This document shows positions 1 through 5,034 of a DNA stretch of 5,034 nucleotides, in pieces. The position numbers and the translations under genes are program-made. Source of the stretch: Acidimicrobiaceae bacterium (lineage in GTDB: Bacteria; Actinomycetota; Acidimicrobiia; Acidimicrobiales; Palsa-688); the NCBI GenBank assembly GCA_003158835.1, contig PMLI01000248.1, positions 4,830 through 9,863 on the forward strand, given 5' to 3'. Under the pieces are notes generated by a model. The model saw nothing but the letters and a program-made list of their open reading frames with translations. It had not been told where the DNA came from and did not search any database. Each line of letters starts with the position of its first letter. The stretch's first letter is position 1.

Positions 1-1
1 T

Positions 2-118
2 CAGGCCTTCAATTACTACAACCTTGGTTACGGGGCTCTGATCGGTGTCGTGATCGTGGTTGCAGCCACTGTCCTGGGCGCTCTCTATGCCTGGGTCTCG
101 ACCAGGAAGGAAGCGTGA
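2..118 (+). CDS. Sugar ABC transporter permease, MalF-like (3' end only)
   Basis: This open frame enters from the left edge and ends at TGA 116-118, leaving 38 C-terminal residues. They hold one clear hydrophobic segment (about residues 11-31 of the fragment, rich in V/I/A/L) followed by a short charged tail ending STRKEA. This is the usual look of the last transmembrane helix and cytoplasmic tail of the first permease in a CUT1 sugar ABC transporter. Its stop overlaps the start of the second permease by one base, the normal arrangement of malF/malG-type pairs, and that context carries most of the assignment. Such a subunit would form a heterodimeric channel with the next gene product in the cytoplasmic membrane. 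The EAA loop and the rest of the protein lie outside the window, so the family call is inferred from position and the terminal helix. Confidence 0.8.
   Translation, partial: QAFNYYNLGYGALIGVVIVVAATVLGALYAWVSTRKEA
104..111 (+). promoter_or_regulatory. Ribosome binding site for the second permease
   Basis: AGGAAGGA lies inside the end of the preceding gene. It sits 6 nt before ATG 118 but only 3 nt before the in-frame GTG 115. The spacing favours ATG 118, which also makes a TGATG stop/start overlap typical of translational coupling. Confidence 0.6.
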
Positions 119-975
119 TGTCGGCGCCCGCAATGGATCTGCGCCGGCCCGCCGTCAGGGGAAGGCTCAGCAAAGCATTGGCCAAAGCAGCTCCCAGCGG
201 AGCGGTGGCACTGATAGGAGTGGCTTTCGCGCTACCCCTGGTGTGGCTCGTCTTCGCAGCCGTCGATTCTCAGGCGTCCTGGGCGGTGGAGATCCCCCAT
301 TGGACCATCGCCAACTTCCAAGCCGTGTTCAGCGCAGCCGACCTTCGCAGCCTGGCCAACAGTTTGCTGGTCTCGGTCCTGGCTACCGGGATGGCCACGG
401 CGGTTGCCTTTCCCGCCGCCTTCGGCTTGTCGCGTTACAACATCCCGCTGAAACAGGTGCTGGTCATCGCCTTGCTGTTCATGACGGCCATCCCGGTAGC
501 CGTGCTCATCATCCCCGTCTACCAGATCTATTCAGAGATCGGCTGGACGGGGTCAATGGTGACGGCATCGCTTTTCATCGGCGTCACCGGCCTGCCTTTC
601 GAGATCGCTATTATCAAAGACGCCATAGACGCCATCCCCCCCGATTTCGAAGAGGCTGCCGCGCTGGACCGGGCCACGACCTGGGAGACGCTCATCTACG
701 TCGTGTGGCCCCTGGCTGCTCCCGCCGCCGGGGCGGCCGCGATCTATGGCTTCATAAACTCCTGGAGCATGTTCATCGTCCCGTTGATCCTGCTGACTTC
801 ACCTTCGGACATTGTTGCCCCCATAACGATCTATGGGTTCATGGGTTCCGCCGTCGTCAGGTACGGCGAAATCGCCGCGTTTTCTTTCCTTTACGCGTTG
901 CCGCCCGTGCTGCTCTACTTCTTCATGGCCAGGGTGTTCCGGGGCGGCTTCGCTCTCGGGGGAGGGGTCAAATAG
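118..975 (+). CDS. Carbohydrate ABC transporter permease, MalG-like (CUT1)
   Basis: Membrane subunit of a binding-protein-dependent sugar importer, 285 residues, the normal length for MalG-type permeases. About six hydrophobic segments are visible near residues 27-49, 80-104, 112-134, 145-166, 199-225 and 256-272, after a short basic cytoplasmic N-terminus. The cytoplasmic EAA loop that docks on the ATPase is at residues 178-198 (EEAAALD, then ending VVWP). The residue after D184 is R185, where the family normally has a conserved glycine (EAAxxDGA). ATG 118 is chosen because its Shine-Dalgarno spacing is better than that of GTG 115, which would add one residue. The start overlaps the upstream permease stop by one base, and the stop abuts the next ATG, so the gene is translationally coupled on both sides. 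Substrate class (sugar or polyol) is inferred from the family and the dehydrogenase neighbours. No ATPase is visible, so one may be encoded upstream or shared, as with MsmK-type subunits. Confidence 0.93.
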   Translation: MSAPAMDLRRPAVRGRLSKALAKAAPSGAVALIGVAFALPLVWLVFAAVDSQASWAVEIPHWTIANFQAVFSAADLRSLANSLLVSVLATGMATAVAFPAAFGLSRYNIPLKQVLVIALLFMTAIPVAVLIIPVYQIYSEIGWTGSMVTASLFIGVTGLPFEIAIIKDAIDAIPPDFEEAAALDRATTWETLIYVVWPLAAPAAGAAAIYGFINSWSMFIVPLILLTSPSDIVAPITIYGFMGSAVVRYGEIAAFSFLYALPPVLLYFFMARVFRGGFALGGGVK

Positions 976-2139
976 ATGGGGGCACAAGTAGAGGCCGCGG
1001 TGATGACCGGGCCGGGTTCGATCGAGTTGCGCCGCTACCCGTACCCCGAGCCGGGGCCGGGTGAGGCGGTGGTCAAAGTCGCCGCGGTGGGCATCTGCGG
1101 GACCGATAAGCACACCTACCGCGGCGAGGCCTCGCAGTACGCCGGGACCCTGCATGCTCGCGAGGTCCCTTATCCCATCATCCCCGGGCACGAGATAGTG
1201 GCCGTCGTGGAGGGCCCGGGGGCGCAGGGCCTCGAGGCCGACTCCGAGGGGACGAGGTTGGCGGCCGGGGACCGGGTCGTCGTCGCCCCGGACCTTCCCT
1301 GTGGAAAGTGCTACTTCTGCCGGGGCTCTTTCCCTTACTACTACTGCGAGGCGCTGCACGATTACGGCAACAGCTTGAGCTGCGACGACCCTCCCCACCT
1401 TTTCGGGGGATGGGCCGAGTACATATACCTCTTTCCCGGTGCAAGGTTCTTCAGGGTCCCCGATGGGATCAGCACCGAGGTGGCGGTGTTTACGGAGGAG
1501 ATGGCCGTGACCCACGGCCTGGACACCGCCCGGTCGATCGCGGCCCAGCGGGGCGGCGATGTGTTCTCGGAGACCGTTTTGGTTATGGGTGTCGGCCCCC
1601 TGGGGATGTGCCACTGCATCAAGGCCCAGGCGATCGGAGCCGGGGCCCTTATCGCCATGGACACATCTGTGGCCCGGCTCGAGGCGGCGGCGGACCTTCT
1701 CGGCGCCTCGCTCACCCTAGATGCCGGCCGGCTCAGCCGGCTGGAGCGGCGCCAGGCCGTGGAGGAGGCCACGGGCGGCCGGGGCGCCGACGTAGTGGTT
1801 GATTGCACGGGGTCCATGGACGCCTTGGGGGAGGCAGTGGAGCTCGTCCGCCAGGGTGGGGTGGTGGTGGAGGCAGGCCCTTTCGTCGACCTGGGAGGAG
1901 GCGAACATTTCCGGCCGGCCGTCGTGTGCAGCAAAGAAGTGGCCATTCTGGGTGTGGGGGGGGAGCGGTCCGACCACTACTCTGGGGCGTTGCGACTTCT
2001 GCAAAAGACGTCCGAGCGCCTGAGGCTGGCCGACCTGATTTCCCACCGCTTCCCCTTGGGCGCGGCTCAAAGAGCCATCGAGACGGCTAGTGGCTCCTCC
2101 TCGCTAAAGGTGCTCATTACCCCCGGGAGTGGCCGGTGA
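976..2139 (+). CDS. Zinc-dependent MDR-family alcohol/polyol dehydrogenase
   Basis: Cytoplasmic NAD(P)-dependent medium-chain dehydrogenase, 387 residues, expected to oxidise a secondary hydroxyl of a sugar or polyol to a ketone. The N-terminal GroES-like catalytic domain carries the catalytic zinc ligand C41 in GICGTDKH, H72-E73 in PGHE, and E174 at the place of the EPLAV glutamate of sorbitol-dehydrogenase-like enzymes. A structural zinc site is formed by C109, C112, C115 and C124. The Rossmann motif GVGPLG is at 205-210. D229, at the end of the second strand, favours NAD over NADP. The last cysteine spacing is C-x8-C with an FPYYYC stretch, as I recall from TM0436-like MDR proteins, so that subgroup is likely. 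ATG 976 directly follows the permease stop TAG, with GGAGGGG at 961-967 as ribosome binding site. The stop overlaps the next GTG start by 4 nt. Substrate is not determinable. Sorbitol-, threonine- or inositol-type activities are all possible. Confidence 0.9.
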   Translation: MGAQVEAAVMTGPGSIELRRYPYPEPGPGEAVVKVAAVGICGTDKHTYRGEASQYAGTLHAREVPYPIIPGHEIVAVVEGPGAQGLEADSEGTRLAAGDRVVVAPDLPCGKCYFCRGSFPYYYCEALHDYGNSLSCDDPPHLFGGWAEYIYLFPGARFFRVPDGISTEVAVFTEEMAVTHGLDTARSIAAQRGGDVFSETVLVMGVGPLGMCHCIKAQAIGAGALIAMDTSVARLEAAADLLGASLTLDAGRLSRLERRQAVEEATGGRGADVVVDCTGSMDALGEAVELVRQGGVVVEAGPFVDLGGGEHFRPAVVCSKEVAILGVGGERSDHYSGALRLLQKTSERLRLADLISHRFPLGAAQRAIETASGSSSLKVLITPGSGR

Positions 2140-3197
2140 GCCGGCCCCAGGGCGTCGACGGGGCCGGTCCTGGCCGCCTGCCGAAAGCTCCCACCATTGT
2201 CGATGTGGCGGCGCGCGTCGGGGTATCCAAGTCGACCGTGTCGAACGTTCTCCGGGAGGTGCCGACGGTGGCGCCCGGTCTGCGCCGCCGTGTACTTGAA
2301 GCAGTCAGGGAGCTTGGCTACCGGCCGAACAAGCTCGCCGCCCAACTCGCTCGGGCGCGGTCCACCACCATAGGAGTCGTCACTGGGGGTTTGGACAATC
2401 AGTTCTTCTCCGAGATGGCCATCGCCTTGGAGCGGTCGGCTAGCCGGCGTGGGTACGGCGTGATGCTCTGCAACAGCGAAGGCGAAGCGGACCGGGAACT
2501 AGAGGGGATCGAGCGATTGCTGGAGCACCGGGTGGCCGGTATCCTGATGGCCTCGTCCGGTTCGGGCGATAGGGCCGAAAAGGCACTGGGGACGACCTGC
2601 CCCATCGTCTTCATCTGCGACGGGGTGGACTGGTGTGACCTGGTCAGCGTGGAGGACGCCGACGGCACCCGCCAGGCGACCGAGCACCTGCTTTCCTTGG
2701 GGCACCGCCGCATTGCCTATCTTTCGGGCCCGTCCATCGAACCGGAGACAGCCCGGGCTCGCCTGGAGGGCTTTCGCGCCGCGGCTGGCGGGGTGGTGGA
2801 ACTCGACCTGGCCGGGAGCGTCGAGGCGGGCCGGGTGCGGACCGGCCGCGACGTGTTCGATCTCGGGACGCTCGTGCGCCGGCAGAGGCTGACCGGGGTG
2901 GTATGCGTGAACGACTACACCGCCCTGGACGTCTTGGACCACCTCGAGCGAGACGGGGTCGCAGTACCGGGTGACGTCTCCCTGGTCGGCTTCGATGACA
3001 TCCCGACGGCAGGACTGGCCCGGATCTCCCTCACCACCGTGTCACAACCCATCGCCGACATCGCCGATGACGCGGTCAAACTCCTCTGTTCCCGCATCGA
3101 CGGCAGCCTCCAAGGAAAACCGCAGGTCGTTCGGCACGGAGTGTCATTAGTGGTGCGAGCCAGCACCGCTCCACCGAAAGGAGTAGCAAATGGCTGA
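2136..3197 (+). CDS. LacI-family transcriptional repressor
   Basis: DNA-binding, sugar-responsive regulator of 353 residues. The helix-turn-helix is at residues 20-40 (TIVDVAARVGVSKSTVSNVL), followed by the headpiece end GYRPNKLAAQL and a hinge helix whose leucine L71 would insert in the operator minor groove. Residues 77-345 form the periplasmic-binding-protein-like effector domain, with LGHRRIAYLSGP (188-199), CVNDYTALDVL (257-267), VSLVGFDDIP (281-290), LTTVSQP (299-305) and the C-terminal RASTAPP (341-347). GTG 2136 is the only ATG/GTG/TTG before the HTH, and GGGAG lies 6 nt upstream at 2125-2129, so a 19-residue Pro/Gly-rich leader is required. It overlaps the dehydrogenase stop (GTGA) and its own stop lies 8 nt inside the next gene. 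Being inside the operon it controls, it is probably autoregulated. The inducer is inferred to be the transported sugar or an intermediate. No LacI-like operator is seen in the window. Confidence 0.95.
   Translation: MSRPQGVDGAGPGRLPKAPTIVDVAARVGVSKSTVSNVLREVPTVAPGLRRRVLEAVRELGYRPNKLAAQLARARSTTIGVVTGGLDNQFFSEMAIALERSASRRGYGVMLCNSEGEADRELEGIERLLEHRVAGILMASSGSGDRAEKALGTTCPIVFICDGVDWCDLVSVEDADGTRQATEHLLSLGHRRIAYLSGPSIEPETARARLEGFRAAAGGVVELDLAGSVEAGRVRTGRDVFDLGTLVRRQRLTGVVCVNDYTALDVLDHLERDGVAVPGDVSLVGFDDIPTAGLARISLTTVSQPIADIADDAVKLLCSRIDGSLQGKPQVVRHGVSLVVRASTAPPKGVANG
3177..3183 (+). promoter_or_regulatory. Ribosome binding site for the Gfo/Idh/MocA gene
   Basis: AAAGGAG lies 6 nt before ATG 3190, within the last codons of the LacI gene. 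It fixes the start and shows that the 8-nt overlap between the two genes is real, not a mis-called start. Confidence 0.8.
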
Positions 3198-4347
3198 CCG
3201 GTTGAGAGTGGGCGTTATCGGCTGCGGCCTCATCGCCCAGGTACAGCACCTTCCCAACCTGCGGGCGCGGCCGGACCTGTTCGAGGTGGTTGCCGTGGCC
3301 GACCGCGACATGGGCCGAGCCCGGAACTGCGCCGAACGCTTCGGCGTCGGGAGCGTGCACGGGGACGGAGAAGGACTGCTCGGCCAGGAAATGGACGCAG
3401 TCATCATCTGCACCTCCTGGGACCACGCCAATCTGGTTTCCGGGGCGGCAGACAAGGGCGTTGGCGTCTTGGTCGAGAAACCCCTCTGCCTCGACCTGGC
3501 CACCGCCCTCGAGCTCGAGAGCCGGCTGGGGGCGCGCCAGGACCGCGTAATGCTCGGCTACATGCGCCGTTACGACGAGGCCTTTACCGAGATGGAGGCG
3601 ATGGCGGAGGTGTTGGCGCCGCTCGCGCTGCTTCGGACGAGGACGGCTGAGACCGCTGCCAGCGCCTATCTGCGGGCGCTACCGATCGACGAAGAGCTCA
3701 AGGCGGATGAGGACCCCCTCCGAGTGGCGAGCGATGACTACTCGCGGTTGGAACAACGCCTCGACGGCTCCGCCTTGCAGGCCCGCCTGTACAAGAACAT
3801 CATCTTGGACAGCCTCGTCCATGAGGTGAACATGGTCCAGGCCATTGCCGGCCGAGCCCGGTCGGTGACCTTCGCCGAGCTCTCCGAGGCAGGCGCGTCC
3901 GTGGTAATGCGCTGCGAGCGCGCCTCGGCCCAGCTGGCCTGGGTGGCCACTCCGGGCGCGGCCCGTTACGTCCAGGAAGTCCAGGTGCTCGGTGCCGGCG
4001 GCAGTGCTGTGGTGCGTTTCGACTCGCCCTACCTCCCGGTCGTTGCCGGTGCCCTAACCGCGGAAGGCGGTGGCCCCCGTCTGGCCGACAGCTGGCAGAA
4101 GACGGTGGGCCCTGATGTGGTGGGCGCGTTCAAGCGCGAACTGGTGGCCTTCCATCGTCTGGTGGTCGGTGACCAACCGGCCCGGACCACCTTGGCCGAG
4201 GCCGTCTCCGACATCGCCGCCTGTGAGGCGATAGGACGCGCCGCGGTTCGTGGCCAGGAGGTAACCGTCGAAGGCGTGCCCGTCGGCGGCAAGGTTGGCC
4301 CCGCGGCCACACAGAACGGTGTCGCTAGCAGCAGGGCTGCAGGCTAG
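3190..4347 (+). CDS. Gfo/Idh/MocA-family NAD(P)-dependent oxidoreductase
   Basis: Cytoplasmic sugar or polyol dehydrogenase of 385 residues. The N-terminal Rossmann domain starts with VGVIGCGLIAQVQHLPNL; the dinucleotide motif GCGLIA is at 11-16 and D38 in VAVADRD probably contacts the cofactor ribose. The family signature EKP is at 96-98 (K97 catalytic), followed by GYMRRYDEAF at 123-132. The C-terminal alpha/beta domain carries the expected active-site pair D207 and H211 in LDSLVHEVNM. Between them lies a longer, charged, probably helical insert (about 154-206), and the usual glycine-rich run before the aspartate is absent. The residues needed for hydride transfer appear intact. The last 20 or so residues are low-complexity and may be disordered. 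It overlaps the LacI gene by 8 nt. Known members oxidise inositol, glucose, levoglucosan or glycosides at C3; which applies here cannot be told. The neighbouring TIM-barrel gene makes an inositol-like or 3-keto-sugar route plausible. Confidence 0.93.
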   Translation: MADRLRVGVIGCGLIAQVQHLPNLRARPDLFEVVAVADRDMGRARNCAERFGVGSVHGDGEGLLGQEMDAVIICTSWDHANLVSGAADKGVGVLVEKPLCLDLATALELESRLGARQDRVMLGYMRRYDEAFTEMEAMAEVLAPLALLRTRTAETAASAYLRALPIDEELKADEDPLRVASDDYSRLEQRLDGSALQARLYKNIILDSLVHEVNMVQAIAGRARSVTFAELSEAGASVVMRCERASAQLAWVATPGAARYVQEVQVLGAGGSAVVRFDSPYLPVVAGALTAEGGGPRLADSWQKTVGPDVVGAFKRELVAFHRLVVGDQPARTTLAEAVSDIAACEAIGRAAVRGQEVTVEGVPVGGKVGPAATQNGVASSRAAG

Positions 4348-4357
4348 GGCCGCGCCC
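4325..4357 (+). other. Two small hairpins at the gene 5/gene 6 junction
   Basis: CTAGC (4325-4329) pairs with GCTAG (4343-4347), with an inner GCA/TGC pairing (4331-4333 with 4338-4340), ending on the stop codon of gene 5. A second short stem, GGGC (4347-4350) with GCCC (4354-4357), follows and shares base 4347, so the two would compete at that point. There is no T-run after either, so they are not intrinsic terminators. They could affect mRNA decay or be incidental in GC-rich DNA. Confidence 0.3.
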
Positions 4358-4362
4358 GAAGG

Positions 4363-4369
4363 AAAGGAG
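4363..4369 (+). promoter_or_regulatory. Ribosome binding site for the TIM-barrel gene
   Basis: AAAGGAG lies 5 nt before ATG 4375, within the 27-nt gap after the Gfo/Idh gene. It identifies ATG 4375 as the start. No -10/-35 pair fits in the gap, so this gene is read from the upstream operon. Confidence 0.85.
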
Positions 4370-4374
4370 CTCAT

Positions 4375-5034
4375 ATGAGCAGTCACAACCAGGGTCAGGG
4401 TGTCATCCACGTGGCCAACGCGCCCGTCAGCTATGGAGCCTTCGAGCTGACTGTCGGCATCGACGCCGACGTCCCTACGGCGCCCGAGGTGCTCGACGCC
4501 GTCGCGGGCTCGGGGTACGAGGGGGTCGACCTGGGACCGGTGGGCTACTTTGGCAGGGGCGAGGAGCTGGCCGAAGCGCTGGGCAGCCGCGGGCTGAAGT
4601 TGGCCGGCGGCTACCTGGAGGCGGACGTGCTCTCTGAGGATGGCCCCGCGCGAGGCGTAGCCGACCTGCGGGCACTCATGGAGTGCTTCGACGCCGTTTC
4701 GGCAGGCGTGCCCGCCCATCTGCGACCCCGGCCGACCATTGCGTTGGTCCTCCAGGGCGCTTCCCCCGGTGACAGGGGAACGTCTGAGAGCCGGCTGTGG
4801 GATAACGCCGAGCGTGCGATGGCGATGCTTACTGCCGCGTCGCGCCAGCGCGGCTACGAGCCCTGCCTGCACAACGAGCTGGGCACCCTCATCAGCAGCG
4901 AGGCCGACCTGGCCAGAGCCATGGAGCTGTCCGACATATCTCTTTGCCTGGACACCGGTCACTACTTCGCCGGCGGAGGGGATCCGCTGGCCGCCTTGGA
5001 GACCTGGGGAGACCGCCTCTTCCAGGTGCACGTC
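4375..5034 (+). CDS. Sugar phosphate isomerase/epimerase, IolE-like TIM barrel (3' end cut off)
   Basis: The first 220 residues of a xylose-isomerase-like (AP-endonuclease-2 superfamily) TIM-barrel protein; the frame is still open at the window edge. The first strand reads VANAPVSYGAFE (residues 13-24). It is followed by GYEGVDLGPVGYFG (47-60), which matches the GPxGY signature of inosose dehydratase/isomerase relatives. Probable metal-site residues are H166 and E168 in LHNELGT, D193 and H196 in LCLDTGHYFAGGGDP, and H219 in FQVHV, where homologs continue as VHVKD. Family members of about 260-300 residues isomerise, epimerise or dehydrate keto-sugars or keto-inositols using a divalent metal, so perhaps three quarters of the protein is present. 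ATG 4375 has a strong Shine-Dalgarno and no other usable start precedes the first strand. Lying downstream of two dehydrogenases, it probably acts on a keto product. IolE-type dehydratase, IolI-type isomerase, 3-keto-sugar epimerase and hydratase roles remain open. Confidence 0.9.
   Translation, partial: MSSHNQGQGVIHVANAPVSYGAFELTVGIDADVPTAPEVLDAVAGSGYEGVDLGPVGYFGRGEELAEALGSRGLKLAGGYLEADVLSEDGPARGVADLRALMECFDAVSAGVPAHLRPRPTIALVLQGASPGDRGTSESRLWDNAERAMAMLTAASRQRGYEPCLHNELGTLISSEADLARAMELSDISLCLDTGHYFAGGGDPLAALETWGDRLFQVHV

Noticed and set aside
115..117. GTG 115 as the start of the second permease
   Set aside because: It leaves only 3 nt after the Shine-Dalgarno, while ATG 118 has 6 nt and the common TGATG overlap. 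The difference is one residue and cannot be excluded.
60..1064. 334-codon + strand open frame overlapping the permease
   Set aside because: The translation is Arg/Gly/Pro/His-rich with no hydrophobic segments or family motifs, as expected of an off-frame reading of a membrane-protein gene.
799..1614. 271-codon - strand open frame spanning the permease/dehydrogenase junction
   Set aside because: It has no motif, crosses two well-supported genes and has low-complexity His/Arg/Gly composition, so it is a shadow frame.
1727..1741. Palindrome GCCGGCT-C-AGCCGGC inside the MDR gene, considered as an internal LacI operator
   Set aside because: It encodes ordinary AGRLSRL residues, has an odd one-base centre without the central CpG typical of LacI-family sites, and such GC repeats are easily made by biased codons.
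1855..1873. G-rich stretch that could form a two-tetrad G-quadruplex
   Set aside because: It arises from consecutive Gly/Val/Glu codons (GGVVVEAG) in the Rossmann domain, has few runs of three or more G, and sits in coding sequence with no positional logic.
3508..3519. Perfect palindrome CTCGAGCTCGAG in the Gfo/Idh gene
   Set aside because: It is simply the codon repeat CTC GAG CTC GAG (Leu-Glu-Leu-Glu) in a helix, with no sign of a regulatory role.
4054..5031. Long open frame on the - strand (325 codons) opposite genes 5 and 6
   Set aside because: It has no recognisable motif and lies opposite two clearly recognisable family proteins. Long antisense frames are common in GC-rich genes because stop codons are rare there.

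Overview
The window is a densely packed, GC-rich, single-strand stretch of bacterial chromosome carrying six genes, all on the + strand. It reads as the middle of one carbohydrate or polyol uptake-and-catabolism operon. The strong third-position G/C bias, use of a GTG start, clear AGGAG-type ribosome binding sites and overlapping gene junctions suggest a high-GC bacterium. An actinobacterium, or a lineage of similar composition such as Chloroflexota, would fit. This taxonomic guess rests on style only and is weak.

Layout from left to right: (1) 2-118, the 3' tail of a membrane permease; (2) 118-975, a complete MalG-type (CUT1) sugar ABC permease; (3) 976-2139, a zinc-dependent medium-chain (MDR) polyol/alcohol dehydrogenase; (4) 2136-3197, a LacI-family repressor; (5) 3190-4347, a Gfo/Idh/MocA-family NAD(P)-dependent oxidoreductase; (6) 4375 to the window end, a xylose-isomerase-like TIM-barrel protein resembling the IolE / sugar-phosphate isomerase-epimerase group, cut off by the window edge. 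Four junctions overlap or abut (1-nt overlap, direct abutment, 4-nt overlap, 8-nt overlap). The only real gap is 27 nt before gene 6. There is no room for a promoter or operator cluster, so the promoter is probably upstream of position 1, near the missing substrate-binding protein and first permease.

Working model (inference): a binding-protein-dependent importer brings in a sugar, polyol or glycoside. The two unrelated dehydrogenases oxidise hydroxyl groups, and the TIM-barrel enzyme isomerises, epimerises or dehydrates the keto product. The co-transcribed LacI protein senses the substrate or an intermediate and represses the operon. The set resembles inositol-type catabolism and also the 3-keto-sugar routes, in which a Gfo/Idh/MocA oxidase works with a TIM-barrel partner. 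The exact substrate cannot be read from the sequence.

Points worth attention are an arginine in place of the near-invariant glycine of the permease EAA loop, the pairing of two dehydrogenase families with an IolE-like enzyme around an internal repressor gene, an unusual helical insert and missing glycine-rich run in the Gfo/Idh protein, and small hairpins and a palindrome around the gene 5/gene 6 junction. I see no RNA gene, mobile element, CRISPR array, attachment site or intrinsic terminator. There is no gene-free stretch longer than 27 nt.
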